64,000 bases of DNA from Paenalicyclobacillus ferrooxydans (GTDB taxonomy: Bacteria; Bacillota; Bacilli; Alicyclobacillales; Alicyclobacillaceae): positions 1-64,000 of the forward strand of contig NZ_LJCO01000082.1 of assembly GCF_001399675.1 (NCBI RefSeq), read 5' to 3'. The translations under genes and the position numbers were made by a program. A model generated the notes under the pieces. The model ran no database searches. It saw only the letters and a program-made list of their open reading frames with translations, and had not been told where the DNA came from. Positions 33,959-42,774 of the stretch are shown one piece after another. Position 1 is the first letter of the stretch, and every line of letters starts with the position of its first letter.

Positions 33959-34068
33959 ATGAGTGGTTGGGGAACCGCAACATGAACGCTTCGGTCAGCC
34001 GAAGACGCCATCATACGACATTCCTCGACAGATTATCTTTCTTCCCACACAAACCCAGCGCCAAGTGA
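33959..34068 (+). CDS. two possible coupled small ORFs in the oxidase leader
   Basis: An ATG at 33959 with GGAGGG 12 bases upstream opens an 8-codon frame (MSGWGTAT) that stops at 33985. Its stop overlaps the ATG at 33982 (ATGA) of a 28-codon frame, MNASVSRRRHHTTF..., ending at 34068. The second is rich in arginine and histidine. A small hairpin, CTTCGG-TCAG-CCGAAG (33989-34004), lies inside it. The pattern resembles a translated leader or upstream ORF. The rest of the 33759-34190 interval shows only a purine-rich run and no other gene. Confidence 0.25.
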
Positions 34069-34190
34069 ACTTTTAGTAAGATTCATTTCGACGTTCGCAA
34101 ATTTCATTATGCGTTGCACCCATAGTCCGACGATTTGGACAGGTGCAAATGTAATGGTTTGTGATTCACACGATGAAGGTGGGTGATCGC

Positions 34191-34751
34191 GTGCAGAACG
34201 CGTTTCGCGCAGTGCCAGGTCGTTGGGTCACTTTGGCCGCTGCATCTGCGGTGCTTGTAGCGACCGTGTCAGGCTGTGGTCAGACGCAAGACCTAACCCA
34301 GCAGTATATGACCGTCGACCAGAGCACAAAAACGGTAAACATCAAGGTAATTGGTGGATACAACGCAGTCAACGACCGGATGAACTTTAACGGTTATGCC
34401 AACGGCCAGATGACCATCCAGGTTCCTGTTGGGTATACGGTGAATCTGGACTTCCAAAACAACGGCGGTATTCCTGCTGAAATTGGCGTCTACGACGCGG
34501 CAAATAATCTCGCATTCCCGAAGGCGGGAGACTCCTTGCAAGCAATCGATGAGAATGCAGACATGGGCGTACTTCCGGGAACCAATGAGAAATACACGTT
34601 CGTAGCTGACCACACAGGAACCTATGAAATGGAAAACTTGATTAACTTCTTTCCGCAATTCGCACAGGGTAAGCAAAACCGTAACGTAGGTATGTGGGAC
34701 GTCTTCAAGGTAGTTCAGAACGGCTCCCCGCAAATTACGGCGCAAAACTGA
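34191..34751 (+). CDS. sulfocyanin-like lipoprotein without copper ligands
   Basis: The 186-residue lipoprotein has a signal peptide ending in the lipobox VSGC29. The rest aligns by eye with sulfocyanin (SoxE-type cupredoxin): FNGYANGQMTIQVPVGYTV and FQNNGGI are the conserved cupredoxin strands, and NVGMWDVFKVV is the C-terminal strand with methionine. The histidine after GGI is replaced (GGIPAEIG), and the Cys-x-His region is NLINFFPQF, so three of the four copper ligands are missing and the protein should not hold type 1 copper. GTG 34191 is favoured by AGGTGG eight bases upstream. It opens the oxidase operon and may be a structural subunit. Confidence 0.72.
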   Translation: MQNAFRAVPGRWVTLAAASAVLVATVSGCGQTQDLTQQYMTVDQSTKTVNIKVIGGYNAVNDRMNFNGYANGQMTIQVPVGYTVNLDFQNNGGIPAEIGVYDAANNLAFPKAGDSLQAIDENADMGVLPGTNEKYTFVADHTGTYEMENLINFFPQFAQGKQNRNVGMWDVFKVVQNGSPQITAQN

Positions 34752-34763
34752 GGAGGGATGAAC

Positions 34764-35408
34764 GTGAGCGACGACCTCGAGAAAAACCAACAACCTCTGG
34801 TAGAAAGAGAGTGGAGCCGCCGTGAGTTTCTGCTTGGAGCCGGTGGGTTGGCGGTGGTCGGTGTAGGTGCTTTATTCGCCAAGTCTCCTATCGCTAATGC
34901 ATTTCAGTCACTGCGCCCACAGACAACTGACCAAGGGCACGTGCGACTCTATCAAGGTGATTTCTATTTCGATCCAAACCATATGCAATGGCGCGTTGGT
35001 GACCAAGTTACGCTGCACCTGATGAATCAGAGTCCGAACCGCCCGCATGAAATGTGGATTGGTCGTGGTTTTGACACGACTCCAACCGAATTTGGTCCAA
35101 TTGCGACTGGTTTCCACACAGACTTTTGGGATGGTGTCCATATCAACATCCTCGAAGCCTACCATGTCAGTAACTGGGTAACAAACAATGCGATTGTTAC
35201 GAGTCAGGTAAGTCCGCACCCATGGCTCGTCACTGGGCCTGGCAATGGTAACTTCAGTCCGACGCTCGAACCAGGTGGTTATGTGACGTGGTCATTCACG
35301 GTTCCGAACAAACCTGGGCGATGGATGTACGGTTGTTTCGTACAATCTTACATTCACTACGATGAAGGTATGCGCGGTACCATCGACATTCTTCCTGCCA
35401 AAGTCTGA
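34764..35408 (+). CDS. Tat-exported cupredoxin, oxidase electron carrier
   Basis: The 214-residue protein has a twin-arginine signal (WSRREFLLGAGG) with a hydrophobic segment and an AFQS-type end. The copper site of type 1 proteins is complete: H95 (NRPHEMW), C191 (MYGCF), H198 (SYIHYDEG) and M203. It follows a cupredoxin-like lipoprotein and precedes oxidase subunit II, so it is the likely electron donor to the CuA site, replacing cytochrome c. Export in folded form by Tat fits a cofactor loaded inside the cell. AGGAGGG sets the GTG start. Confidence 0.87.
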   Translation: MSDDLEKNQQPLVEREWSRREFLLGAGGLAVVGVGALFAKSPIANAFQSLRPQTTDQGHVRLYQGDFYFDPNHMQWRVGDQVTLHLMNQSPNRPHEMWIGRGFDTTPTEFGPIATGFHTDFWDGVHINILEAYHVSNWVTNNAIVTSQVSPHPWLVTGPGNGNFSPTLEPGGYVTWSFTVPNKPGRWMYGCFVQSYIHYDEGMRGTIDILPAKV

Positions 35409-35555
35409 CGAAGGATTCGAGATCAGACTGAACGATTGACTTCTAAGGTTTCACTGAGAGCGCTCTCAAAGAGCGAGCTCCAGTGCAGCAATGTAAAGCG
35501 TGCGTGATGCTTCTCAAACTTTGAGATGCATTCGGCATGGATGGAGGTGTAGCAC

Positions 35556-36368
35556 GTGGGTGATTTCTGGGGATTTGGCATCATCTGGGTTGTCCTGAGT
35601 GTCATCGCGGATTGGATAGCGTCCATTGTAGGACGTCACTTTTACGTCTTTACCGCGTCGGTCCAGGCTCAGGAAGGTCAGGCAGCAGCATCATTTTTGT
35701 TGATGACTGTTGTGCCAATCTTCGTTTTTGTCGTGATGATGCTGTTTTATGCGCTCTTCCGTTTTCGCCGTAGGAAAGGCGATACAGGAAGCTCAACATC
35801 ACAGGTTAAGTTTAATAAGGCATATGTCGGTCTTTGGGTAACGCTCAGTTTGGTTGTCAACCTGTTTCTGTTTGTTCACCCAACGGCATCCGCCATGCAG
35901 GTGTACTGGCAAGAAGGTCAGGCATATAACAAGAGTTCCAATGAGCTGATTGTCGACGTAACGGCTCAACAATGGGGTTGGTCGTTCTCATATCCACAGT
36001 ACGGGATTCAGGAATCTGTGGATTCGAACGGTAACGATGTGCTGTATCTGCCTGTCGATCGTCCGGTTAAGTTTGTCCTGAACTCTTACGGCGACGGCGA
36101 CGGTCTTTCGGAACAGATTGACGTCATTCACAGCTTCTGGATTCCCGCATTCGGCATGAAGACAGACGTCATCCCTGGCGAAACGCGTTATGAGTACATC
36201 ACCCCGACTGTTATTTCTGATACGCAGCAGAACGGTATGATGCGTGTTCAGTGTGCTGAGGTCTGTGGCCCGGGACATCCGTACATGGAGTCAAACCTCC
36301 ATGTGGTGTCGCAGTCGAACTTTGCAAGTTGGGTACAACAACAGCTGAAACTGCAGAGCGGAAGCTGA
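35556..36368 (+). CDS. coxB: cytochrome c oxidase subunit II
   Basis: The 270-residue protein has two N-terminal membrane helices (about 45-68 and 90-112) and a periplasm-facing CuA domain. All CuA ligands are present: H192, C233, E235, C237, H241 and M244 (CAEVCGPGHPYM). It therefore accepts electrons from a soluble donor and is not a quinol oxidase. There is no fused cytochrome c domain at the C-terminus, unlike caa3 oxidases. The GTG start has GGAGG at good spacing. About 150 bases separate it from the cupredoxin gene. Confidence 0.95.
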   Translation: MGDFWGFGIIWVVLSVIADWIASIVGRHFYVFTASVQAQEGQAAASFLLMTVVPIFVFVVMMLFYALFRFRRRKGDTGSSTSQVKFNKAYVGLWVTLSLVVNLFLFVHPTASAMQVYWQEGQAYNKSSNELIVDVTAQQWGWSFSYPQYGIQESVDSNGNDVLYLPVDRPVKFVLNSYGDGDGLSEQIDVIHSFWIPAFGMKTDVIPGETRYEYITPTVISDTQQNGMMRVQCAEVCGPGHPYMESNLHVVSQSNFASWVQQQLKLQSGS

Positions 36369-36434
36369 GTTCGTCTGTTGGTGCAGTGAGACCAACTTTG
36401 CAAATCTACCGTAAGGAGAACGGGGGAAGGCAGC

Positions 36435-38300
36435 GTGAGCGTAACACCGGGCAATAGCCCATTACAGGCAACAGGAGAACTGCCGGTAGTGCCCCGGCGA
36501 CGAATGTCTCCGCCCATGAAAGGTGTCATTTGGGCGGCCATTGGTTTCCTGTTGTTAAATTCGATTGTGTCTGGCATTGATCCAGATGTGCTGCATTCGT
36601 ATGTTAACCAGGTGTCTGTTGTGTTTGGTTGGATGGGCGCTATGGTTGGCTGGCTGTTTGGTGTTGGAGGCTGGGATGCCCTTGTCAAACCGGCATTTGG
36701 TTTCCCACTTAAATGGAAGGAAACAGTTGGTTGGCGCCGGTATTTTGAATACAGCACGGACCATAAGGTCATCGGTATTCAGTACATGGTGTCTTCGGGA
36801 CTTGGTTTCCTGATTGCGGGTATTGCCGCCATGATGATGCGGTTGCAATTGATGTCCGATCATATGTGGCTGTTCCAATACTCCAAAGGCTATCTCACCA
36901 CTGTAGGCGTCCACGGAACCATCATGATGTTCTCCGTCGGTACCGTGTTCATGGTCGGTGGTCTTGGAAACTATCTGATTCCGATGATGGTCGGTTCGAA
37001 TTCGAGTGCATTTTCTCGACTGTCCGGTATCTCTGTGTGGATGGTGCCAGCGGGCATCATGACTGTCGCGTTCAGTCCCTTGCTTGGTGATTGGACGACG
37101 GGCTGGCGCGGATATCAGCCGCTGGCTTCGCAAGATGGCGACGGGATCATCTTCTATTACTTGGGGGTCTTCATCCTCCTCTTGTCGTCGTTGATTGTTG
37201 CGTTAAACCTCGTCGCAACTATCGTGTTCAAACGTGCTCCTGGCCTCACCTGGAACCGTTTGCCGATGTACGCATGGGGCATGCTCGCAGTGAGCTTCCT
37301 GAACATCATCTGGATTCCTGAGATTATGATGACGTTCATCTTGGCGCTTCTAGCGAAGATAGTACCTTTACCGCTCTTCACCGCAGTTGGCAGTCCGATG
37401 GTCTACTTGCAGATGTTCTGGCTGTTTGGTCACCCTGAAGTGTACATCGTCGTTGTTCCGGCCTTGGCACTATGGATGGAGATTCTTCCAGTTCTCAGTA
37501 AAAAGACCTTGTTCGCAAGACAGTGGGGCGTTATCGGACTGGTGTTCGTCATGCTTCTGTCCGGTATGGTTTGGGCGCATCACTTGTTCCCAACACAGGG
37601 CAACTCGACGATTCTTCCTATCTCGTTCTTTACAGAGATGATTTCGATTCCGACCGGTTTTGCCTTCATGGTAGCCATCGGAACCATCTGGAAGTCGAAG
37701 TTTACCTTAAATACACCTTCGCTGTTGGTATTGATGAGCATGTTCAACTTCTTGATCGGCGGATTGACGGGCGTGTTTTTGGCCGATCCGATGGTCAACA
37801 TGCAGCTTCATGACACGTTCTTTGTCGTCGGGCACTTCCACTACACCATCATTGGTGGAATGGTATTCTCGTCGTTTGCGGCAATGTACTACTATCTGCC
37901 GAAGTTCTCCGGACGCACTTTCAATGACAAGTGGGGTCAGTTCGGCGCATACTGGATCTTCATCGCCTTCAATGCGACGTTCTTCCAGTTCTTCATCGTT
38001 GGCTTGCGTGGCATGAACCGCTGGGTTCCTGTGTATCCGCACTATTTGATGTGGCAGAACTTTGAAATCTCGATCTGTGCATTCTTGCTCGGATTCGGTT
38101 TCTTGTACAACATCGGCTACATCATCTGGGCTTGGGTCAAGGGACCAGCTGCGGAAGAGAACCCATGGAAGGCGAAGACGCTCGAGTGGTATGCTCCGTC
38201 TCCGGCTGTGGGTACAAACTTCGAAACAGAGCCGCAAGTAGTTAATGGTTTCTACGACTACAGTGACGGCGCCGGCGAGGCAGTTGTGTTTCAGTCCTGA
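36435..38300 (+). CDS. coxA: cytochrome c oxidase subunit I (A1 type)
   Basis: The 621-residue catalytic subunit binds heme a, heme a3 and CuB. Heme and copper ligands are visible in VGVHGTIMMF, GHPEVYIVVVPAL (CuB histidine and cross-linked tyrosine, with the glutamate of the A1 proton path), WAHHLF and HDTFFVVGHFHYTIIGG. An extra N-terminal helix and linker (about residues 28-90) come before the usual first helix, and the tail after residue 590 is long. It pumps protons while reducing oxygen. The GTG start follows GGGGGAAGG. Confidence 0.96.
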   Translation: MSVTPGNSPLQATGELPVVPRRRMSPPMKGVIWAAIGFLLLNSIVSGIDPDVLHSYVNQVSVVFGWMGAMVGWLFGVGGWDALVKPAFGFPLKWKETVGWRRYFEYSTDHKVIGIQYMVSSGLGFLIAGIAAMMMRLQLMSDHMWLFQYSKGYLTTVGVHGTIMMFSVGTVFMVGGLGNYLIPMMVGSNSSAFSRLSGISVWMVPAGIMTVAFSPLLGDWTTGWRGYQPLASQDGDGIIFYYLGVFILLLSSLIVALNLVATIVFKRAPGLTWNRLPMYAWGMLAVSFLNIIWIPEIMMTFILALLAKIVPLPLFTAVGSPMVYLQMFWLFGHPEVYIVVVPALALWMEILPVLSKKTLFARQWGVIGLVFVMLLSGMVWAHHLFPTQGNSTILPISFFTEMISIPTGFAFMVAIGTIWKSKFTLNTPSLLVLMSMFNFLIGGLTGVFLADPMVNMQLHDTFFVVGHFHYTIIGGMVFSSFAAMYYYLPKFSGRTFNDKWGQFGAYWIFIAFNATFFQFFIVGLRGMNRWVPVYPHYLMWQNFEISICAFLLGFGFLYNIGYIIWAWVKGPAAEENPWKAKTLEWYAPSPAVGTNFETEPQVVNGFYDYSDGAGEAVVFQS

Positions 38301-38336
38301 CGTACGGAATGATTTTCACAAAGCGAGGTGAACATC

Positions 38337-38921
38337 TTGGCAGCATCCTCGAATCAGTCCAATGATGTGTTGTATCCGATGCAAACCCCTCTGTCCCGAG
38401 CCGATCTGTTTAAGCTCAAGGGCGGTTTGACACTCTTTTTGATAGGCCTGGCAGTGCCGATTCTGCTTCTGCTTGAAATGCGTTACGTGGTTGCGGGAGG
38501 CTACGTCGCCCCACAAGTAACGCAGTGGCCAGCGATTGCGGCGACCGTTGCCATGCTGTTAAGCGGTTTGTTCACGGTGGCAGGGAGCAAAAGTGCAAAG
38601 AAGGCCAATCGACCAGGCATCGTGCGGAGTTACAACTGGGCTATCCTGTTTGCCTTGATAGCCATCATTCTTATCGGCATTCCAGCTTTTAATGGAGTGC
38701 TCGATCCGGTCTCACACTACGGAGAGACCTTCATTCCAACCATGGGAACAATTGATGTTTATCTGTTCTTTACTTGGATTGGAATGCTTGCAACTCGGTC
38801 CCGTGTGAAGAGATTAGGTAACAAGATTGAAAACTACTGGGGCGTCTACGCGACCAATATTGTGCTCTGGTTTATGTTCGTGTGCTGGGTCGTGACCTGG
38901 GTTCAACTGTACTATCTGTAA
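38337..38921 (+). CDS. cytochrome c oxidase subunit III-like membrane protein
   Basis: The 194-residue protein has five predicted helices (about 30-52, 64-84, 102-122, 137-155, 168-190). The position after subunit I and the five-helix form suggest the short subunit III seen in Gram-positive oxidases, though sequence identity to known CtaE is not obvious by eye. TTG 38337 is chosen because GAGG (38325-38328) stands eight bases upstream; the GTG at 38328 overlaps that site. The next small gene is likely the companion subunit IV. Confidence 0.7.
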   Translation: MAASSNQSNDVLYPMQTPLSRADLFKLKGGLTLFLIGLAVPILLLLEMRYVVAGGYVAPQVTQWPAIAATVAMLLSGLFTVAGSKSAKKANRPGIVRSYNWAILFALIAIILIGIPAFNGVLDPVSHYGETFIPTMGTIDVYLFFTWIGMLATRSRVKRLGNKIENYWGVYATNIVLWFMFVCWVVTWVQLYYL

Positions 38922-38984
38922 AGAAATTTTCCGGGACTTCAGGCAAATCCGAAGTCCTTCGGAGACAAGAAACGAGGTGCTCTT

Positions 38985-39203
38985 ATGGACCACTTCTGGC
39001 CCCAGTTACCGCTCATCGTTCCAGGTTCTGAAGCTGGTGTAGGACTCTGGTGGTTTATTGCATGGTGGGTCTTCCAGATTGTTGTGATGGTAGGCCTCCT
39101 CGTGATCGTTGCCCGGTGGGCAGTCAACATGGACAGACACATGGAGACGGCTCGCAAACAATCGGCCAACGATCATAGCCAGCAACCTCCAGTGCAAGGG
39201 TAA
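38985..39203 (+). CDS. small one-helix oxidase-associated protein
   Basis: The 72-residue protein has one long hydrophobic segment (about 20-44) and a polar, basic C-terminal tail. Its size, single helix and place between subunit III and ctaB fit an oxidase subunit IV or assembly peptide, but the sequence itself is not diagnostic. The ATG has CGAGG near 38973. Confidence 0.65.
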   Translation: MDHFWPQLPLIVPGSEAGVGLWWFIAWWVFQIVVMVGLLVIVARWAVNMDRHMETARKQSANDHSQQPPVQG

Positions 39204-39354
39204 CAGCGCCTTGGCGGGGCGAAGGTAACCCATTGTTCTGACGGGTTCTTCGTCCCGCTGCGCTGGAAGTAGACGCGTATCTCAGGGGACGGTTCCGAGT
39301 GCTTCGGAGCCGTCACTCACTATTTGCTTGATTTCACGATAGCGGGGGATATCC

Positions 39355-40284
39355 ATGAACGTTGTAAAAGGATTGGATGTCACGCCGGAAGCAGCCGCAG
39401 TACCAGTCGTACCAAAGCGCTTGGCCGACGTCATAAACGGGTACTGGCAGCTTACGAAGCCTGGCATCATGGTGATGTTACTCTATACTGCCTTGAGTGG
39501 CATGATTTTGGCCCAGCGTGGGATTCCATCTCTGCGAATCATTGTCGTTACGTTGCTTGGCCTGGCAATGTCAACCGGGGGATCCGCCGCACTGAACATG
39601 TGGTATGATCGCGATATCGATGCCGTCATGAAGCGCACAGTCAAGCGCCCCATACCGGCTGGGATTATCACACCGAATCAGGCCCTCATATTTGGCCTCA
39701 GTCTCATCGTCCTTTCTTTTGTCATGATGGCTGTATTTCTCAACCTGTTGGCCGCGACACTGTCGTTTGCCGGTGCTGTTTACTACGTGGTCATCTACAC
39801 GTTTTGGCTGAAACGAAGCACCCCGCAGAACATCGTGATCGGCGGTGGTGCAGGTGCGATGCCTCCGTTGGTCGGATGGGCTGGTGTCACCGGACACCTG
39901 AGTCTGACGGCTGTCCTGTTGTTTCTCATTATCTTCCTCTGGACTCCGCCGCATTTTTGGTCACTTGCGCTGTATAAGAATGAAGATTACCAACGAGCAG
40001 GGATTCCAATGATGCCTGTTGTGAAAGGTTCAAGGAACACGAAGTGGCAAAGCTTCATCTACGGAATCGTGCTCCTAATTGGATCACTTGCCTTGTACTT
40101 TGTGACACCGCTGAACTTGGTGTATCCTATCGCCGCAGTTGTGCTCGGGGTTGGATTTCTGTACTACCTTACTCGCACCTTGAGAGAAGAAGAAGGTTCG
40201 TTCCGTTGGGCCCGCAGGTCATTTTTCTTCTCGCTTGCGTATTTGATGTTGCTGTTCATTGCGATTGATTTCAGCATTCTATAA
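39355..40284 (+). CDS. ctaB: protoheme IX farnesyltransferase
   Basis: The 309-residue UbiA-family enzyme makes heme o by adding farnesyl to heme b, the first step to heme a. The aspartate motif NMWYDRDIDAVMKRT (about 82-96) and the second polar motif region around YKNEDYQRAGIPMMP are intact, and about nine membrane helices are predicted. It is in the oxidase operon, so heme supply is matched to oxidase synthesis. A ctaA gene for the next step is not in the window. Confidence 0.95.
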   Translation: MNVVKGLDVTPEAAAVPVVPKRLADVINGYWQLTKPGIMVMLLYTALSGMILAQRGIPSLRIIVVTLLGLAMSTGGSAALNMWYDRDIDAVMKRTVKRPIPAGIITPNQALIFGLSLIVLSFVMMAVFLNLLAATLSFAGAVYYVVIYTFWLKRSTPQNIVIGGGAGAMPPLVGWAGVTGHLSLTAVLLFLIIFLWTPPHFWSLALYKNEDYQRAGIPMMPVVKGSRNTKWQSFIYGIVLLIGSLALYFVTPLNLVYPIAAVVLGVGFLYYLTRTLREEEGSFRWARRSFFFSLAYLMLLFIAIDFSIL

Positions 40285-40301
40285 AAGCTGGGTGATGTGA
40301 T

Positions 40302-40661
40302 ATGAAGTGGATGGGATTGGCTGTAGGCCTGGCTGGAACCATTGTTGGCGCAATTACGGCTCACTTAGAATTGGGTAACTTCTTTCACGGCGTAAATGCC
40401 GGCTCACCGTATTGGACCATCACGATGGTTACAATCGGGGGGCTTGCGGCGATTCTTTCACTTTGGAAGGCGAAGTGGGCAGGCTGGGTTTTGCTCGCAA
40501 TTTCAGTTGGCGGCGTATTTGGCAACTTCATCATGTGGGAAGGGCCAGGCACGTTTTACTTGGCGAGCGCACTCATCAGTTTCACGAATGCGGGTCAACA
40601 GTCAAAAGCGAAGGTGTTGTCCCAGTACCAGGATCACACGTCCGGAACACAGCATCTGTAA
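40302..40661 (+). CDS. membrane protein of the oxidase operon, unknown
   Basis: The 119-residue protein has four predicted helices (about 4-20, 38-54, 60-77, 80-95) separated by short loops. It begins 17 bases after ctaB and precedes another membrane protein by 14 bases, so it is part of the operon. No family is recognised; an oxidase assembly or accessory role is inferred only from position. Confidence 0.65.
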   Translation: MKWMGLAVGLAGTIVGAITAHLELGNFFHGVNAGSPYWTITMVTIGGLAAILSLWKAKWAGWVLLAISVGGVFGNFIMWEGPGTFYLASALISFTNAGQQSKAKVLSQYQDHTSGTQHL

Positions 40662-40675
40662 GGAAGTGAAGACGA

Positions 40676-41908
40676 TTGCCTGCGAGAGCTGAAGATATCC
40701 ACAGCTATTACCTGATTTTGCTAGACTTCCTGCTCTTCGTTGGTTTTGTGATTGTGCTGAAAGTGGTCATGTTGCTCCTGATGGCAAAGTTATCTATCAG
40801 TCTGAGCGACAACCCTGAGGAGGCACAACAAGCGAAAGTGCTTCACAAGCAAAAGACCACTTTTGATCAAACACTGGGCCAAAAGTGGTTGCGACTCGGA
40901 ATGGGGACGCTTATCACCATCTCAGGGATACTTCAAATTCAACCGAGGATGGTGGACATTTCCAAGGCGGCGGTTATGCGTGATTTGGGACTGAACCAAG
41001 CCCCCGGAGCAATTCACGCCCTGGCCAGCCCGTTTGTCAATCTGTGGGCTGCAAACTCCGCATGGATGAACGTGTTATCGTGTACCGTGCAACTACTTGT
41101 TGGGCTGGTGCTTCTAACGACGGCGAATCGAACAGCGGTTCGAATCACCGCGGTAGCAGGTGGTTTGTTTGCTGTGTTTGACTGGGTCTTAATGACGGGA
41201 TTTGGCGGACTGTTTGTACCGAATACTTCCCTGTCCGGAGGGTCACCCTTGCTTGAAGTTGTATACTTGCTCATGCTCTTGATGTTTGTTTTGCCTGCAA
41301 GTGCTTGGCAAATCGCAGAGAGGACAGATAGCGGGAACCGAACTCTAGCTGTACGTGCGAAGCGTTCTGGTGACGTGGCGAGTATAGCAGGCAGGGCACC
41401 GCAGAACGCCCGAGCGTACACGTACCTGCGGATCGGCATTATAGGATTCTGGTTATTGCAAGTTGTTTTTCATGTTTTACCCATGGAAGGGTTCTGGACC
41501 TCGTCGGGCTGGAACCGGTTTTTAAGCCTCACTAACAATGGCACTGTCCCTGGATGGGTTGCGAATACATCAGACCATGTCGCACACATCATTAGCCCAG
41601 GTGGGCTAATCGTCAACGTGGTTGCAGTTGTTCTGTTCCTGGCTTTCATGGCAGTTGAATGGTTTTTGACGCCTGTTCGGTTTGCAACGGTGATCCGCGT
41701 CATCAGTATCGTCTGGCTTGTTCTCACGTGGTTTGGGTTCGATCACTTTGGCTTCCAGCCGGTGTACATGTTCTCCTTTGGAACCAGTCCAGCCATCGTC
41801 CTCGCCTTGTTCATTCTAATGATTGGACCGAAGCAGGCCAAAGAGCACAAGGATACCCAGACAGCTCATGGGGCGCGGCTCAGCGCGACTGGGTCGAGAA
41901 CTGTATAG
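40676..41908 (+). CDS. polytopic membrane protein of the oxidase operon, unknown
   Basis: The 410-residue protein has about ten hydrophobic helices. Parts resemble small membrane modules repeated in tandem, and it ends in a polar, basic tail. A histidine lies in or near several helices (VVFHVLPMEG, DHVAHIISPG, DHFGFQP), which could be metal or heme contacts, but I cannot name the family. The start is TTG at 40676 with AAGGAAG upstream. It is the last gene before a very strong terminator. A role in oxidase biogenesis is a guess from context. Confidence 0.65.
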   Translation: MPARAEDIHSYYLILLDFLLFVGFVIVLKVVMLLLMAKLSISLSDNPEEAQQAKVLHKQKTTFDQTLGQKWLRLGMGTLITISGILQIQPRMVDISKAAVMRDLGLNQAPGAIHALASPFVNLWAANSAWMNVLSCTVQLLVGLVLLTTANRTAVRITAVAGGLFAVFDWVLMTGFGGLFVPNTSLSGGSPLLEVVYLLMLLMFVLPASAWQIAERTDSGNRTLAVRAKRSGDVASIAGRAPQNARAYTYLRIGIIGFWLLQVVFHVLPMEGFWTSSGWNRFLSLTNNGTVPGWVANTSDHVAHIISPGGLIVNVVAVVLFLAFMAVEWFLTPVRFATVIRVISIVWLVLTWFGFDHFGFQPVYMFSFGTSPAIVLALFILMIGPKQAKEHKDTQTAHGARLSATGSRTV

Positions 41909-41937
41909 TTGGAGCGCTCCCACTTGATAACGTCGTG

Positions 41938-41988
41938 TGCACAGCAGTAAAGGGCTGCCCAAAATGGGCAGCCCTTTACTGCTGTGCA
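41938..41988. terminator. 24-bp perfect hairpin between oxidase operon and SCO gene
   Basis: Positions 41938-41961 and 41965-41988 are perfect reverse complements around a 3-base loop. The two flanking genes converge on it, so it likely ends transcription from both sides, although the T-tract is poor. Confidence 0.75.
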
Positions 41989-42048
41989 TGTTACATGGGG
42001 ATACCCTTTCAAAGGCACCCGTATTGTGAGGGAGGTGGCTGCTCGTTG

Positions 42049-42708
42049 TTAGACCATCTGCAACGTCACAGCCACAATGCCCTTCGCCCATGGCTCGACT
42101 TGGGATGGATTGTTATCAGGATTCGCCAACGCTTGTTCGTTTCCGTTGCGATCGATGAAGTACATGAAGGAAGAGTGCTGGACATCACCTGTGGGATTCG
42201 GCTTTACGTAAATGTTGTAGTCTTTCCATACCTTCTGCAACTGGGAGGTCGAACCGGTAAGGAAATACCAGTTGTTGAGCTTGGAAAGACCGTGTTGATT
42301 TGAAAACTTCTTCACATCTGCCACCGACTCGTGATATTGATTGACATTGACAGCCACGAACACGACGCCTCGTGACCGACTTCCAAGCAATTGATTGGCC
42401 CGAACGAATTCTGCGGAGACGATTGGGCAAATATCTGTGCAGACTGGATCCATAAATTCAAGAACGACAATCTTGCCACGAAAACTTGACAGAGAAACGC
42501 GATTGCCATTCTGATCAATGAGGTTCATATCCGGCGCCGGCTGATTCGGAATTTGTGTTAATCCCATCAGCTGCGCCGACGCTGCGAAGGCTGCCACTTG
42601 CCTGGCCCGTTGTTGATTCCACGCGTAGGTGCCAATGATGACGCCAACAACGACGACAATGATGACTGCGCCCCACAGGACCAGTTTTCGTGCACTCCTC
42701 GTGCCCAA
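42049..42708 (-). CDS. SCO1/SenC copper chaperone
   Basis: The 219-residue protein has an N-terminal membrane anchor (about 8-28) and an external thioredoxin-like domain. The copper-binding residues of SCO proteins are present: C90 and C94 (DPVCTDICP) and H178 (DVQHSSFMYFID). It delivers copper to the CuA site of oxidase subunit II. It lies convergent to the oxidase operon, with its own transcription. The start is TTG with AAAGGA nine bases upstream. Confidence 0.93.
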   Translation of the reverse strand: MGTRSARKLVLWGAVIIVVVVGVIIGTYAWNQQRARQVAAFAASAQLMGLTQIPNQPAPDMNLIDQNGNRVSLSSFRGKIVVLEFMDPVCTDICPIVSAEFVRANQLLGSRSRGVVFVAVNVNQYHESVADVKKFSNQHGLSKLNNWYFLTGSTSQLQKVWKDYNIYVKPNPTGDVQHSSFMYFIDRNGNEQALANPDNNPSQVEPWAKGIVAVTLQMV

Positions 42709-42774
42709 ACCTTCACATCCTTTCGCCCATATGAACTCAGTTCAGTATACAGAAAGCGAGACAAACTGACCACT

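Noticed and set aside
34758-34763. ATG 34758 as the start of the cupredoxin gene
   Set aside because: It directly abuts the AGGAGGG site, leaving no spacing; the GTG at 34764 has the proper distance.
42049-42708. SCO protein as a general peroxiredoxin or thioredoxin
   Set aside because: The CxxxC plus distant histidine set is that of SCO copper chaperones, and it adjoins the oxidase operon.
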